Source of the DNA: Streptomyces lacrimifluminis
GTDB lineage: Bacteria; Actinomycetota; Actinomycetes; Streptomycetales; Streptomycetaceae
Direction: 5' to 3'
Assembly: GCF_014646095.1 (NCBI RefSeq)
Contig: NZ_BMMU01000006.1
Coordinates: forward strand, 62,001 to 126,000
Length of the DNA: 64,000 nucleotides
This document shows, piece by piece, positions 16,182-24,319 of the stretch. Made by a program: the position numbers and the translations under genes. The notes beneath the pieces were generated by a model. It saw nothing but the letters and a program-made list of their open reading frames with translations, was not told the DNA's origin and did no database searches. Each line of letters begins with the position of its first letter. Within the stretch, counting starts at the first letter, position 1.

Positions 16182-17588
16182 CTATTTCAGCGAACCGGTG
16201 ATCGACGACAGCGGTACGGCGTACAGGACCCGCTCCGGGACCGGTGTCCCGCGCCAGCCGGATCGTTCGTCCGCCGCCGACTCGGTCAGTGACCAGACCT
16301 CGCCGGTGCCCTCCCAGTGGGAGAGGGACTCGGCGCGTTCGCCCCAGCAGCGGCGGGACTGCTCGTCGGAGCCGCAGCGGGCGGCCTTCGCGCCGTCGGC
16401 GTCGAGCCGCCACAGGGTGCCGTGCCGGTCCTTGGCGCGGGGGGCGAGACCGACGTACCAGTCCGCCTTCTCGTCGCCCGCAGACCGGTAGGACAGCACG
16501 CCCTGGATGCCGGTGGCCTTCGTCGAGTACGCCTCCACCGCGTTCACCCGGCCCATGGCGTTGGCGGCGAGGAGGCCGGAGCGGTCGCCCGCGCGGCTGA
16601 ACGAGTAGCGCCAGAGGCGGCTGCGCCGGTCGTCGCCGGCCCGGAACGACTCGCTCGCGACCAGGCTGTCGGGGGTGGAGCTGCGGTCCAGGGAGAGGGA
16701 ACCGAAACAGGGGGTGCGGTCGTCGGCCGCCGGGTCGCACGTGCCCCCGGTCAGGCTGTACGAGGCGACGGCGGGCATGACGTACCCGTAGCCGTGCGCC
16801 GACCAGCCGCCGGGCACCCGGCCGACCGCCGGGCTGTCGACGGAGGCGCGCTGGATGCGGTTCATGTCGTAGACGTACAGGGACTTGCGGTCGGTGTCCG
16901 TGGCGGAGGCGGTGACCAGCAGCTTGTCCTGGTACCAGACCATGCCGGAGATCGAGGAGGCCAGCCTGCGGTAGTCCGAGCCGTCCTCCGTCGGGACGAC
17001 CAGGAGCACCCAGCGGTACGTCATGTCGGACAGGTTGTTCGCGTCGATGACCGCGACCCGCGCGAGGCCCCGGGAGACCTCGGGCTCGCCCGGTTTGGCG
17101 TCGTTGTGCGTCCAGCCGGAGAGGATCACCCGGTTGGCGCCCCAGCGGCCGTCCTCGTCGGCGTCGCCGGAGGTGGTGACGGACTGCGGCAGCCAGCGCT
17201 GGCTGGCCGCGTCGGCGTCGTCCCAGCAGTACGCGCGGGTGGCCGTCGGGGCGACGGGCAGCGCCCCGGTCTCGGTGGGGGCACATTCGGCCGCGCCGCG
17301 CATCGTGCGGTTGGTGTGCTCCAGGACGGTGCTCACACCCACCGTGCCGCCCATGGAGGTGGCCAGCCGGTCGAGCGAACTCTTCGAAGCCAGATGCTCC
17401 TTGAGCTGGAAGTCCTTCAGCTCGGCAGCGGACGTGACGGACTTCAGAGGCCCGGGGTTGTCGCTGCTCACGGCCTGGGAGGCGCTGACGATGGTGGCCG
17501 CCGCGGTCAGGGCGAGGGCGGTTCCGGCGAGAACGCCGCGCAGCGCTCTGCCCCTCTTCTGCCTGCGGTGTCTGCCGCGATGTGTCAT
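16182..17588 (-). CDS. Secreted protein of unknown function
   Basis: 468 residues beginning with a basic n-region (MTHRGRHRRQKRGRALRGVL) and a hydrophobic stretch ending in AAATIVSASQA, so it is Sec-exported. The mature part has regularly spaced short strand-like segments (GRWGANRVILSGW, VAVIDANNLSDMTYRWVLLV, LYVYDMNRIQRAS, HGTLWRLDADG) that look like blades of a beta-propeller, and four or more Cys that could form disulfides outside the cell. GGGAGG lies 5 bases before ATG 17588. It lies between two regulatory/metabolic genes with no clear operon partner. No function was recognised. Confidence 0.8.
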   Translation of the reverse strand: MTHRGRHRRQKRGRALRGVLAGTALALTAAATIVSASQAVSSDNPGPLKSVTSAAELKDFQLKEHLASKSSLDRLATSMGGTVGVSTVLEHTNRTMRGAAECAPTETGALPVAPTATRAYCWDDADAASQRWLPQSVTTSGDADEDGRWGANRVILSGWTHNDAKPGEPEVSRGLARVAVIDANNLSDMTYRWVLLVVPTEDGSDYRRLASSISGMVWYQDKLLVTASATDTDRKSLYVYDMNRIQRASVDSPAVGRVPGGWSAHGYGYVMPAVASYSLTGGTCDPAADDRTPCFGSLSLDRSSTPDSLVASESFRAGDDRRSRLWRYSFSRAGDRSGLLAANAMGRVNAVEAYSTKATGIQGVLSYRSAGDEKADWYVGLAPRAKDRHGTLWRLDADGAKAARCGSDEQSRRCWGERAESLSHWEGTGEVWSLTESAADERSGWRGTPVPERVLYAVPLSSITGSLK

Positions 17589-17778
17589 TCATCCTCCCGA
17601 GGCAGGCCAACTGCGGCTCGCGGTCCGTACGTTGAACCGGGGTCGCAGTGTGGGGGGCCGTGGGATGGATGGTACGTCAGGGGACGCCGGGCCTGGTCGA
17701 ATACTCCGGAATCCGTACCCCTGTGTTGCACTTGGGGACCGTTCGGACGCGTTTGCTCACCCCGGCGTCACGTACGGG

Positions 17779-19101
17779 TCACTGTCCGTCGTGCGTCGAC
17801 CGTCCGTCGAACGGTCCGTCGGCTTCCGCGCCCCGCCCCCGGACCACGGTCGGTGTCGTCGAGTGGGGCAGCAGATCGCGGGGATCGTCCGGACGGAGGA
17901 CGGCCACCTCCGTGTCCTCGGCGAAGCGGTACGGGCGATGGTCCAGGAACGTCCCCAGATACCGCCTGATCCGCGACATCTCCGCGCGTACGGTCACGGT
18001 GCGGGCCGGGTCGCCGAACACGTCGTCGGCCAGGCCCGCCGCGCTGCGGCCGGTCGGGTGCAGGCTCAGGAGGTAGAGCAACTCGGCGTGCCGGGGACTC
18101 AGTTCGTGGGTCCAGGAACCCGCGGGCCCCGACACCGCCACCGACCAGCGGCGCGGTCTGCGCAGATCCAGGACGATCCGGGAGGCGCCGCGCGGTTCGG
18201 GCTCGGCGGCGGCGCGGATCAGCCAGCCGCCGGCCAGCGGCTCCACCGCGCACACTCCCAGCGCCGGCAGCAGGCGGCGCCCCGGGGACAGCGACGTGGG
18301 CAGGGCGACGCGGTTCGTGTACGGCAGGCCGGTGACCGCGGCGGTCCAGCCGTCCCGGTCGACCGCCAGCGTCCGCCCGCCGAGCCTCGCCAGCGCGGGC
18401 GCCGCCGCCGCGCGCAGCCGCTCCAGCGACTGGTGGTGCCGCTCCCGCAGCCGCGCCTCGGCGAGTTTGGCGACCGAGTCGACCCAGGCGAGCGTGGCCG
18501 GGTGCACGGTCTCCAGCGGGCCGCTGACATCCACCACGCCGATCAGCCTGCCGTCGCGGGGGTCCAGGATGGGGGCGCCCGTGCACGTCCAGGTGGCGAG
18601 CGACCGTACGAAGTGCTCGGAGGCGAAAACCTGTACGGGGCGCCGGGCGACCGCCGGGGTGCCCACACCGTTGGTGCCGACGACCTCCTCGGCCCAGTCG
18701 GCGCCGGGCTCGATCCCGAACCGGTCGGCCTTGCGCAGCACCGGCGTACTGCCCTCGCGCCACAGCACCCGGCTGTCCTCGTCCGCGACGACCATGATGT
18801 GCTGGGAGGCGTCGGCGACCGACAACAGCCCCTGCCGCAGCACCGGGAGGACATGCCGCAGCCGGGAGGTCTCCCGCCGCCGCTCCAGCTCCTCGCGGGT
18901 CAGCAGCCCCGTCCGGACGCCGTGGTCGGGGTCGACGCCGCTGCGCAGCACGCGGTCCCAGGACTGGCCGATCACCGGGCGGGGCGCCTGGAGCGGTCGC
19001 CGGCCGGTCAGGCGGGCCGCGCGTACGTCGCTGAGCAGCCGCGCCGCCCGCGCCGCGTCCCGGGCGGCGAGTTGCGAGACGTCCATCGGCGGATTCGCCA
19101 C
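17779..19101 (-). CDS. GAF-domain transcriptional regulator with C-terminal winged helix
   Basis: 440 residues. Residues about 100-230 form a GAF sensor as in AcoR-type activators (DASQHIMVVADEDSRVLWREG, then EVVGTNGVGTPAVARRPVQV and TGAPILDPRDGRLIGVVDVSG). Unlike AcoR there is no sigma54 ATPase; instead residues about 345-430 carry a DNA-binding winged-helix segment (LSPRHAELLYLLSLHPTGRS, TVTVRAEMSRIRRYLG). It probably senses a small molecule and controls nearby metabolic genes. GTG 19101 is taken because GGGAGG is 6 bases upstream; ATG 19086 is the alternative. It is transcribed in the same direction as, and downstream of, the acyl-CoA dehydrogenase gene. Confidence 0.85.
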   Translation of the reverse strand: MANPPMDVSQLAARDAARAARLLSDVRAARLTGRRPLQAPRPVIGQSWDRVLRSGVDPDHGVRTGLLTREELERRRETSRLRHVLPVLRQGLLSVADASQHIMVVADEDSRVLWREGSTPVLRKADRFGIEPGADWAEEVVGTNGVGTPAVARRPVQVFASEHFVRSLATWTCTGAPILDPRDGRLIGVVDVSGPLETVHPATLAWVDSVAKLAEARLRERHHQSLERLRAAAAPALARLGGRTLAVDRDGWTAAVTGLPYTNRVALPTSLSPGRRLLPALGVCAVEPLAGGWLIRAAAEPEPRGASRIVLDLRRPRRWSVAVSGPAGSWTHELSPRHAELLYLLSLHPTGRSAAGLADDVFGDPARTVTVRAEMSRIRRYLGTFLDHRPYRFAEDTEVAVLRPDDPRDLLPHSTTPTVVRGRGAEADGPFDGRSTHDGQ

Positions 19102-19349
19102 TGTGTCCTCCCAACCCGTATTGACTCGAAGTCTTATGGTGCCGCCCCGGGGGAGCGGAGGACCACGGTCCGCACACAGACGCCAACAAGTTGCAACCCC
19201 CTGCAACCCTGGTGAACCGCCCTGCGGTGCTTGAAACTTGGGCGACGCCGCCCGCGCGGCGTCCGTGCTCCCGATCGATGCGGGGCAACTGGGCGGGGGC
19301 GGTGCCGTGTCGGCGCAGCACCACCCCCGCCACATGAGCGTCCGAGGGG

Positions 19350-20984
19350 TTACGCGACGGGCCGTGCCCGCTCCACGACCGACGCCAGGTCCAGGGTGTG
19401 CGGGAGGGTGCCGAAGGCGCTGCCCCAGTCGCCGCCCAGACGCGAGGCGCAGAACGCGTCGGCGGTCTCCGGGGGCGCGAACCTGACCAGCAGCGAGCCC
19501 TGCAGCACCAGAGCGATCCGCTCGACCAGCCGCCGCGCCCGGCCCTCGATGCCTGCCAGGTCGGCTAGTTCGGTCAGCAGGCCCTTGATGGCGCCGTCCA
19601 GGCGGTGGTCGGCTCCGCGCGCCTTCCCGACCTCCTGGAGGAACGCGTTGAGCGCGGCGGGTTCCCGCTGGATCGCCCGCAGCACATCCAGCGCCTGTAC
19701 GTTCCCGGCGCCCTCCCAGATCGAGTTGAGCGGCGACTCGCGCAGCAGCCGGGGCATGCCCGACTCCTCGACATAGCCGTTGCCGCCCAGGCACTCGGAC
19801 GCCTCCACCACCAGCGGGGTGCAGCGCTTGGTCACCCAGTACTTGGCGGCCGGCAACGCGAGCCGCAGGAACGCCCGTTCCTGCTCGCCGTCGTCGTCAT
19901 AGGCGGCGGCCAGCCGCAGCGCGAGCGTCGTCGCCGCCTCCGACTCCAGGGCCAGATCGGCCAGTACGTTGCGCATCAGCGGCTTGTCGACGAGCCTCCC
20001 GCCGAAGGCCTCGCGGTACGTGCAGTGGTGGACGGCCTGGGCCACCGCCTGGCGCATCAGCGCGGTGGCGCCGAGCACGCAGTCGAGCCGGGTCGCCGAG
20101 ACCATCTCGATGATGGTGCGCACCCCACGACCCTCGTCCCCGACCCGGCGCACCCACGTCCCGTCGAACTCGACCTCGGCGGAGGCGTTGGACCGGTTGC
20201 CCAGCTTGTCCTTGAGCCGCTGGATCCGGAACTCGTTGCGTGTGCCGTCCGCGAGGACGCGCGGCAGCAGGAAGCAGGTCACGCCGCCGGGGGCCTGCGC
20301 CAGCACCAGGAAGCCGTCCGACATGGGCGCCGAGCAGAACCACTTGTGGCCCGTCAGCTCGTACGTCCCGTCCTCGGCCAGCGGCCTCGCGACGGTCGTG
20401 TTGGCCCGTACGTCACTGCCGCCCTGCTTCTCCGTCATACCCATCCCGAAGAGCACACCGGTCTTCCGGTCCGCAGGCCGGAGCCCCTCCTCGTAGACGG
20501 TGGACGTCAGCCGGGGCTCCCACTCGGCGGCGAGCGCCGGGTCGGTGCGCAGCGCGGGCACCGCCGCGTGGGTCATCGACAGGGGGCAGCCGTGGCCCGC
20601 CTCGGCCTGCGACCAGACCACGAATCCCGCGGCCCGCCGGACATGCCCGCCCGGCCGCGTCCAGGCCGCCGTCATCCCGGCCGAGACCCCCTTGCCGAGC
20701 AGCCGGTGCCAGGCCGGATGGAACTCCACCTCGTCGATCCGGTTGCCGTACCGGTCGTGCGTCCGCAGTTTCGGGGGGTTCTCGTTGGCGAGCGCCCCCC
20801 ATTCCTGCACCTGTGCGGAACCGGCGGACCGTCCGAGCCCCGAGAGGTCGTCCCGGGCCTCGTCCAGAAGCCCGGGGTCCAGGTGCCGCTCGACGGCCGC
20901 GACCAGGGCCTTGTCGGCGGTGAACACGTCATATCCGACCAGGGGCGGCACCTGGTTGGTCACGGTGTGGGTGCTGGCTGCCAT
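19350..20984 (-). CDS. aidB: AidB-type acyl-CoA dehydrogenase
   Basis: 544 residues, the length of AidB-like flavoproteins rather than the shorter standard acyl-CoA dehydrogenases. FAD-contact segments are visible in FGMGMTEKQGGSDVRANTT and YELTGHKWFCSAPMSDGFLV, and CLGGNGYVEESGMPRLLRE and LNSIWEGAGNVQALDVLR are typical of the C-terminal helical domain. E. coli AidB binds DNA and is induced in the alkylation response, with weak isovaleryl-CoA dehydrogenase activity. A DNA-protective or metabolic role cannot be separated here. The 248-base gap to the GAF regulator start contains repeated gcaaccc boxes at 19191-19209. Confidence 0.92.
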   Translation of the reverse strand: MAASTHTVTNQVPPLVGYDVFTADKALVAAVERHLDPGLLDEARDDLSGLGRSAGSAQVQEWGALANENPPKLRTHDRYGNRIDEVEFHPAWHRLLGKGVSAGMTAAWTRPGGHVRRAAGFVVWSQAEAGHGCPLSMTHAAVPALRTDPALAAEWEPRLTSTVYEEGLRPADRKTGVLFGMGMTEKQGGSDVRANTTVARPLAEDGTYELTGHKWFCSAPMSDGFLVLAQAPGGVTCFLLPRVLADGTRNEFRIQRLKDKLGNRSNASAEVEFDGTWVRRVGDEGRGVRTIIEMVSATRLDCVLGATALMRQAVAQAVHHCTYREAFGGRLVDKPLMRNVLADLALESEAATTLALRLAAAYDDDGEQERAFLRLALPAAKYWVTKRCTPLVVEASECLGGNGYVEESGMPRLLRESPLNSIWEGAGNVQALDVLRAIQREPAALNAFLQEVGKARGADHRLDGAIKGLLTELADLAGIEGRARRLVERIALVLQGSLLVRFAPPETADAFCASRLGGDWGSAFGTLPHTLDLASVVERARPVA

Positions 20985-21085
20985 AGAGGGAACCTACCGT
21001 CTGTACGCACCTGGTCACCCCGCGCCCGGAGGCCGCCGATGGACACGGCCCCCCGCAGCGCGGCACCCCGTGACGTGCTCGCCCG

Positions 21086-22093
21086 TCAGGCAGGCCGGGA
21101 GAGCGCCGCCAGTTCGTCGGAGGCGAGGGACGCCAGGTTCTGGCCGGCGGCCCGCTCGCCCTGGAGGGCCTCGAGCCACCCGGGGTGGTACACGGTGTCC
21201 AGGTAGCGCTCACCGAGGTCCGGTGCGATCGCCACCGCCGTGAGGTTCCGCCCGTCGTGCCGGGCCAGCCACTGGGTCGCCCCGCTGACCACCGTGCCCG
21301 TGGACCCGCCGAACAGGAAGCCCCGGGACGCCAGCCGGCGGCAGACGCGCACCGCGTCCGGTTCCTCGACGCGGATCACCTCGTCGATGTACGACTCGTC
21401 GAGCAGCTGCGGCCGTACGCTCGTGCCCAGGCCCGGGATCATCCGGGGTCCGGGCGGCCCCCCGAAGGTGACCGAGCCCACGGCGTCCACGGCGACGATC
21501 CGCACCCGCCGGTTCCACTGCCAGAACCAGCGCGCGCAGCCCATCAGCGTGCCGGTGGTGCCGGCGCCGACGAACAGAACGTCCAGGCCAGGGAACCGGC
21601 GGGCGATCGCCGGCGCCGTCGTACGGTAGTGCGCCCGCCAATTCCCCTCGTTGGCGTACTGGTTGAGCCAGACGTACCGCTCGTCGGACGCGCACAGCGC
21701 GCGGACGTATCCGATCCGGGCGCCCAGGAATCCGCCGTGCAGATCCGGGTGGTCGATGACGTGCACCCGGCTGCCCAGCGCCTCCATCAGACGGATCGCC
21801 TGCGCGTTGCAGCGCGAGTCCGTCACACACAGGAACCGGTAGCCCCGGCTCGCCGCGAGCACACTGAGCGCCACGCCCAGATTGCCCGACGAGGACTCCA
21901 CGAGAACGGATCCCGGCCGCAGCCTGCCGTCCCGTTCGGCGGCCGTCACCATCTCGTAGGCGGCCTTCATCTTGATCGAACCGGCGAAGTTGAAGCCCTC
22001 GCACTTCAGGAAGAGGGGGATCCCGACGGTGGCCCGGAGGTCGACGTAGAGCTCATCCTCGTTGAAGTCCGATGGTTGGGAAATGACTGGCAT
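21086..22093 (-). CDS. sbnA: SbnA-like 2,3-diaminopropionate synthase (PLP enzyme)
   Basis: 335 residues of the cysteine-synthase fold. FAGSIKMK places the PLP Lys at 41, and VLVESSSGNLGVAL at 63-76 is the phosphate/substrate loop. The GSSSGNLG form and the C-terminal CRRLASRGFLFGGSTGTVV are typical of SbnA rather than CysK. SbnA joins O-phospho-L-serine and L-glutamate to N-(1-amino-1-carboxyl-2-ethyl)glutamate. SbnB, encoded just upstream, then releases L-2,3-diaminopropionate. GGGGGA is 5 bases before ATG 22093. It is the last gene of the six-gene operon starting at 30511. Confidence 0.93.
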   Translation of the reverse strand: MPVISQPSDFNEDELYVDLRATVGIPLFLKCEGFNFAGSIKMKAAYEMVTAAERDGRLRPGSVLVESSSGNLGVALSVLAASRGYRFLCVTDSRCNAQAIRLMEALGSRVHVIDHPDLHGGFLGARIGYVRALCASDERYVWLNQYANEGNWRAHYRTTAPAIARRFPGLDVLFVGAGTTGTLMGCARWFWQWNRRVRIVAVDAVGSVTFGGPPGPRMIPGLGTSVRPQLLDESYIDEVIRVEEPDAVRVCRRLASRGFLFGGSTGTVVSGATQWLARHDGRNLTAVAIAPDLGERYLDTVYHPGWLEALQGERAAGQNLASLASDELAALSRPA

Positions 22094-22186
22094 GTTGTCC
22101 CCCTGTGTGCGGCGTGCCTGTGCTCGGCGCGCCTGATCTGTGGCACGGCGCCCGGCGGCCGGGCGCTGAGACTGCCCCCTGACGGG

Positions 22187-23254
22187 TCAGCCGTGCCGGC
22201 GCAGTTCGTGGAAGAAGCCGTCGACGACACGCAGTTCGCCACGGCGGGCCACCTCGTCGTGGACGAACCTGCCGACGGCGAGGTCCAGCACTCCGAGGCC
22301 GAAGGGCGAGAACACCACCGGCCGGTCCACCGGGACCCTCGTCCGCCCGGTGAGTACGTCGTCCAGCGTGCCGTCGATGAACTCCCGCCCGCCGGTGAGC
22401 TGTTCGGCGAGATGCGGAGAGGTCTCCGCCTTCAGGCAGTGCTCGACGTCGTCGACGTAGTTCGCCGAGGCGAGCAGGATCTCGGGCGCGAGGTCGCGCA
22501 ACGAGACGTGCAGGACGAGCGGATGGTGGTCGAACCACGACACGTCGTGGATGTGCGGCTTCGCCGCGACGGTCGCGAACACCAGCAGGTCGCTGGACCT
22601 GACCAGCTGTTCGGCACTGTCGTGCACGGTGACCTTGCCGCCGCCGGCCGACCGCTCCAGATAGCCCCGGAAGCCGGCCGCGCTGTCGGCGGACAGGTCG
22701 AACACGCCCGTCTCGTCGAACTCCCAGCCGGTGGCGGCCAGATAGGTGTGAATGTAGCGGGCGATGAGCCCGGTGCCGACGAACCCCACGCGCGTGGGCC
22801 GGGCGCGCCCCCGGCTCAGCCGGTCGGCGGCCAGCGCGGCCGAGGCCGCCGTGCGGGCGGCGCTGATGATGGAGCTCTCCAGGCAGGCGAACGGATAGCC
22901 CGTGTCGTGGTCGTTGAGGATCAGCACGGCCGACGCCCGCGGTATCCCGGCCGCCACGTTCTCCGGGAAACTGGAGACCCACTTCAGCCCGTCCACGTGC
23001 ACGTCCCCGCCGATCGACGCGGGCAGCGCGATGATCCGCGACGACGGACGGTCCGGGAACCGCAAAAAGTACGAGGGCGGGTTCACCGAGTCCCCGGCCC
23101 CGTGCAGCCGGTACACCGCCTCGACCAGGTCGACGACGTCGGACTCCCGCCCCTGGAGGGCCTGTTGGACCTGTTCACCGGCGACGACCGCGAACGCCGG
23201 GACGGTGAGCGCGGCCGGCTGCTGCGAGTTGATTTCCGAGTTGTACGTGGTCAT
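22187..23254 (-). CDS. sbnB: SbnB-like N-carboxyethyl-glutamate dehydrogenase (diaminopropionate-forming)
   Basis: 355 residues of the ornithine cyclodeaminase/mu-crystallin fold. The Rossmann motif VGFVGTGLIARYIHTYL is near residue 154, and SSRIIALPASIGGDVHVDGLKW is the conserved SbnB N-terminal substrate segment. The enzyme oxidatively cleaves the SbnA product with NAD to L-2,3-diaminopropionate plus 2-oxoglutarate. ATG 23254 overlaps the stop of the upstream oxygenase gene as ATGA. Together with SbnA it shows that the operon makes its own diaminopropionate precursor. Confidence 0.94.
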   Translation of the reverse strand: MTTYNSEINSQQPAALTVPAFAVVAGEQVQQALQGRESDVVDLVEAVYRLHGAGDSVNPPSYFLRFPDRPSSRIIALPASIGGDVHVDGLKWVSSFPENVAAGIPRASAVLILNDHDTGYPFACLESSIISAARTAASAALAADRLSRGRARPTRVGFVGTGLIARYIHTYLAATGWEFDETGVFDLSADSAAGFRGYLERSAGGGKVTVHDSAEQLVRSSDLLVFATVAAKPHIHDVSWFDHHPLVLHVSLRDLAPEILLASANYVDDVEHCLKAETSPHLAEQLTGGREFIDGTLDDVLTGRTRVPVDRPVVFSPFGLGVLDLAVGRFVHDEVARRGELRVVDGFFHELRRHG

Positions 23255-24291
23255 GAGGCTGTCCCTTCGAAGGAACCGGTGGTGTCGGCGAAGTCGGTGC
23301 GGCGGACCGGGTCGGCCAGGGCGGCGAGGACCTCGCGCGGCCCCTCGAAGGGCTCCCGGCTGTGCGCCGTACGGATGTTGTCGACGAGCAGCAGGTCGCC
23401 GGCGCGCCACGGCTCGCGCACGGTGTGTGCCGCGTACACCTCGTTGAGGGTCTGTACGACGTCCTCGCCGATCGGATCGCCGTTGCCGTAGCGCGTGTTG
23501 AAGGGGAGTCCGTCGGCGCCGTACACGTCGACCAGGTACTCGTGGACCTCCGGGTCCATCGTCCACTCGTTGAGAAACGCGATCTGGTTGAACCAGCAGC
23601 GCTGGCCGGTGACCGGGTGGCGCAGCACGGCGCTCCGGCGCTGGCGGGTGCGCAGGGAACCGTCCAGCTCCCAGACGAACTCGATGGCGTGGGACCGGCA
23701 GTACCGCTCGACCAAGGCCCGGTCGGAGGTGCCGAACGCCTCGGCGACCGTCGCGCCTATCTCGTCGTTGAACGTCCGGGTGAGCAACCAGCCCTCCCCC
23801 TCGAAGCGTTGGACGAGTCCGGCGGGCAGGGCGTCGAGCACGGCCGCCGAGTCGGCCACCCCGGTCGCACCGCCCTCGGCGGGCGCTTCGAGACAGGCGA
23901 ACAGCAACAGGCCGGGGAACTCCAGCGCGTAGCTCAGCTCGTGGTGCATGCACATCGGCTGGTTCGGCGGCCACTTGGAGGATGAGTACACACCGTCGGC
24001 GTACCGCCGCCGGGGCGCGAAGGCCTCCTGGTCGCTCATCAGACCGTCGGCCAGCCGCCGCAGGACGGCGCCGGTCATGGCCGGCTCGCGCAGGCCGAGG
24101 CCGCGCACCAGCAGCGAGCCGTGCTCGGCCACGGCTGCCCGCAGCGTGTTCCGGTGGACGCCCGCCCACTCCGCCGCGTCGGCGACGGGCGGGGTGCGCA
24201 GGATCGGCGGTCGGCCCGGGAGCAGCTCGATGCCGGGAAGTGCGTTCCGGGAAAGGGAAGTTGACGTCGACGAAGAGGACGAGAGTGTCAT
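23251..24291 (-). CDS. TauD/clavaminate-synthase-like Fe(II)/2-oxoglutarate oxygenase
   Basis: 346 residues. The iron site is visible as MHHELS (His116-x-Glu118) with the distal His310 in NIRTAHSREPF, the H-x-E...H set used by amino-acid beta-hydroxylases of the VioC/AsnO/clavaminate synthase group rather than H-x-D. LLVRGLGL and WFNQIAFLNEW are further family segments. It probably hydroxylates or desaturates a free or carrier-bound amino acid of the pathway, possibly diaminopropionate. The N-terminal Ser/Thr run (residues 4-14) is low complexity. It starts 28 bases after the A-T gene stop and overlaps sbnB by 4 bases. Confidence 0.9.
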   Translation of the reverse strand: MTLSSSSSTSTSLSRNALPGIELLPGRPPILRTPPVADAAEWAGVHRNTLRAAVAEHGSLLVRGLGLREPAMTGAVLRRLADGLMSDQEAFAPRRRYADGVYSSSKWPPNQPMCMHHELSYALEFPGLLLFACLEAPAEGGATGVADSAAVLDALPAGLVQRFEGEGWLLTRTFNDEIGATVAEAFGTSDRALVERYCRSHAIEFVWELDGSLRTRQRRSAVLRHPVTGQRCWFNQIAFLNEWTMDPEVHEYLVDVYGADGLPFNTRYGNGDPIGEDVVQTLNEVYAAHTVREPWRAGDLLLVDNIRTAHSREPFEGPREVLAALADPVRRTDFADTTGSFEGTAS

Positions 24292-24319
24292 GGTGTCGTT
24301 CCTTTCGGTGCGGCCGTCG

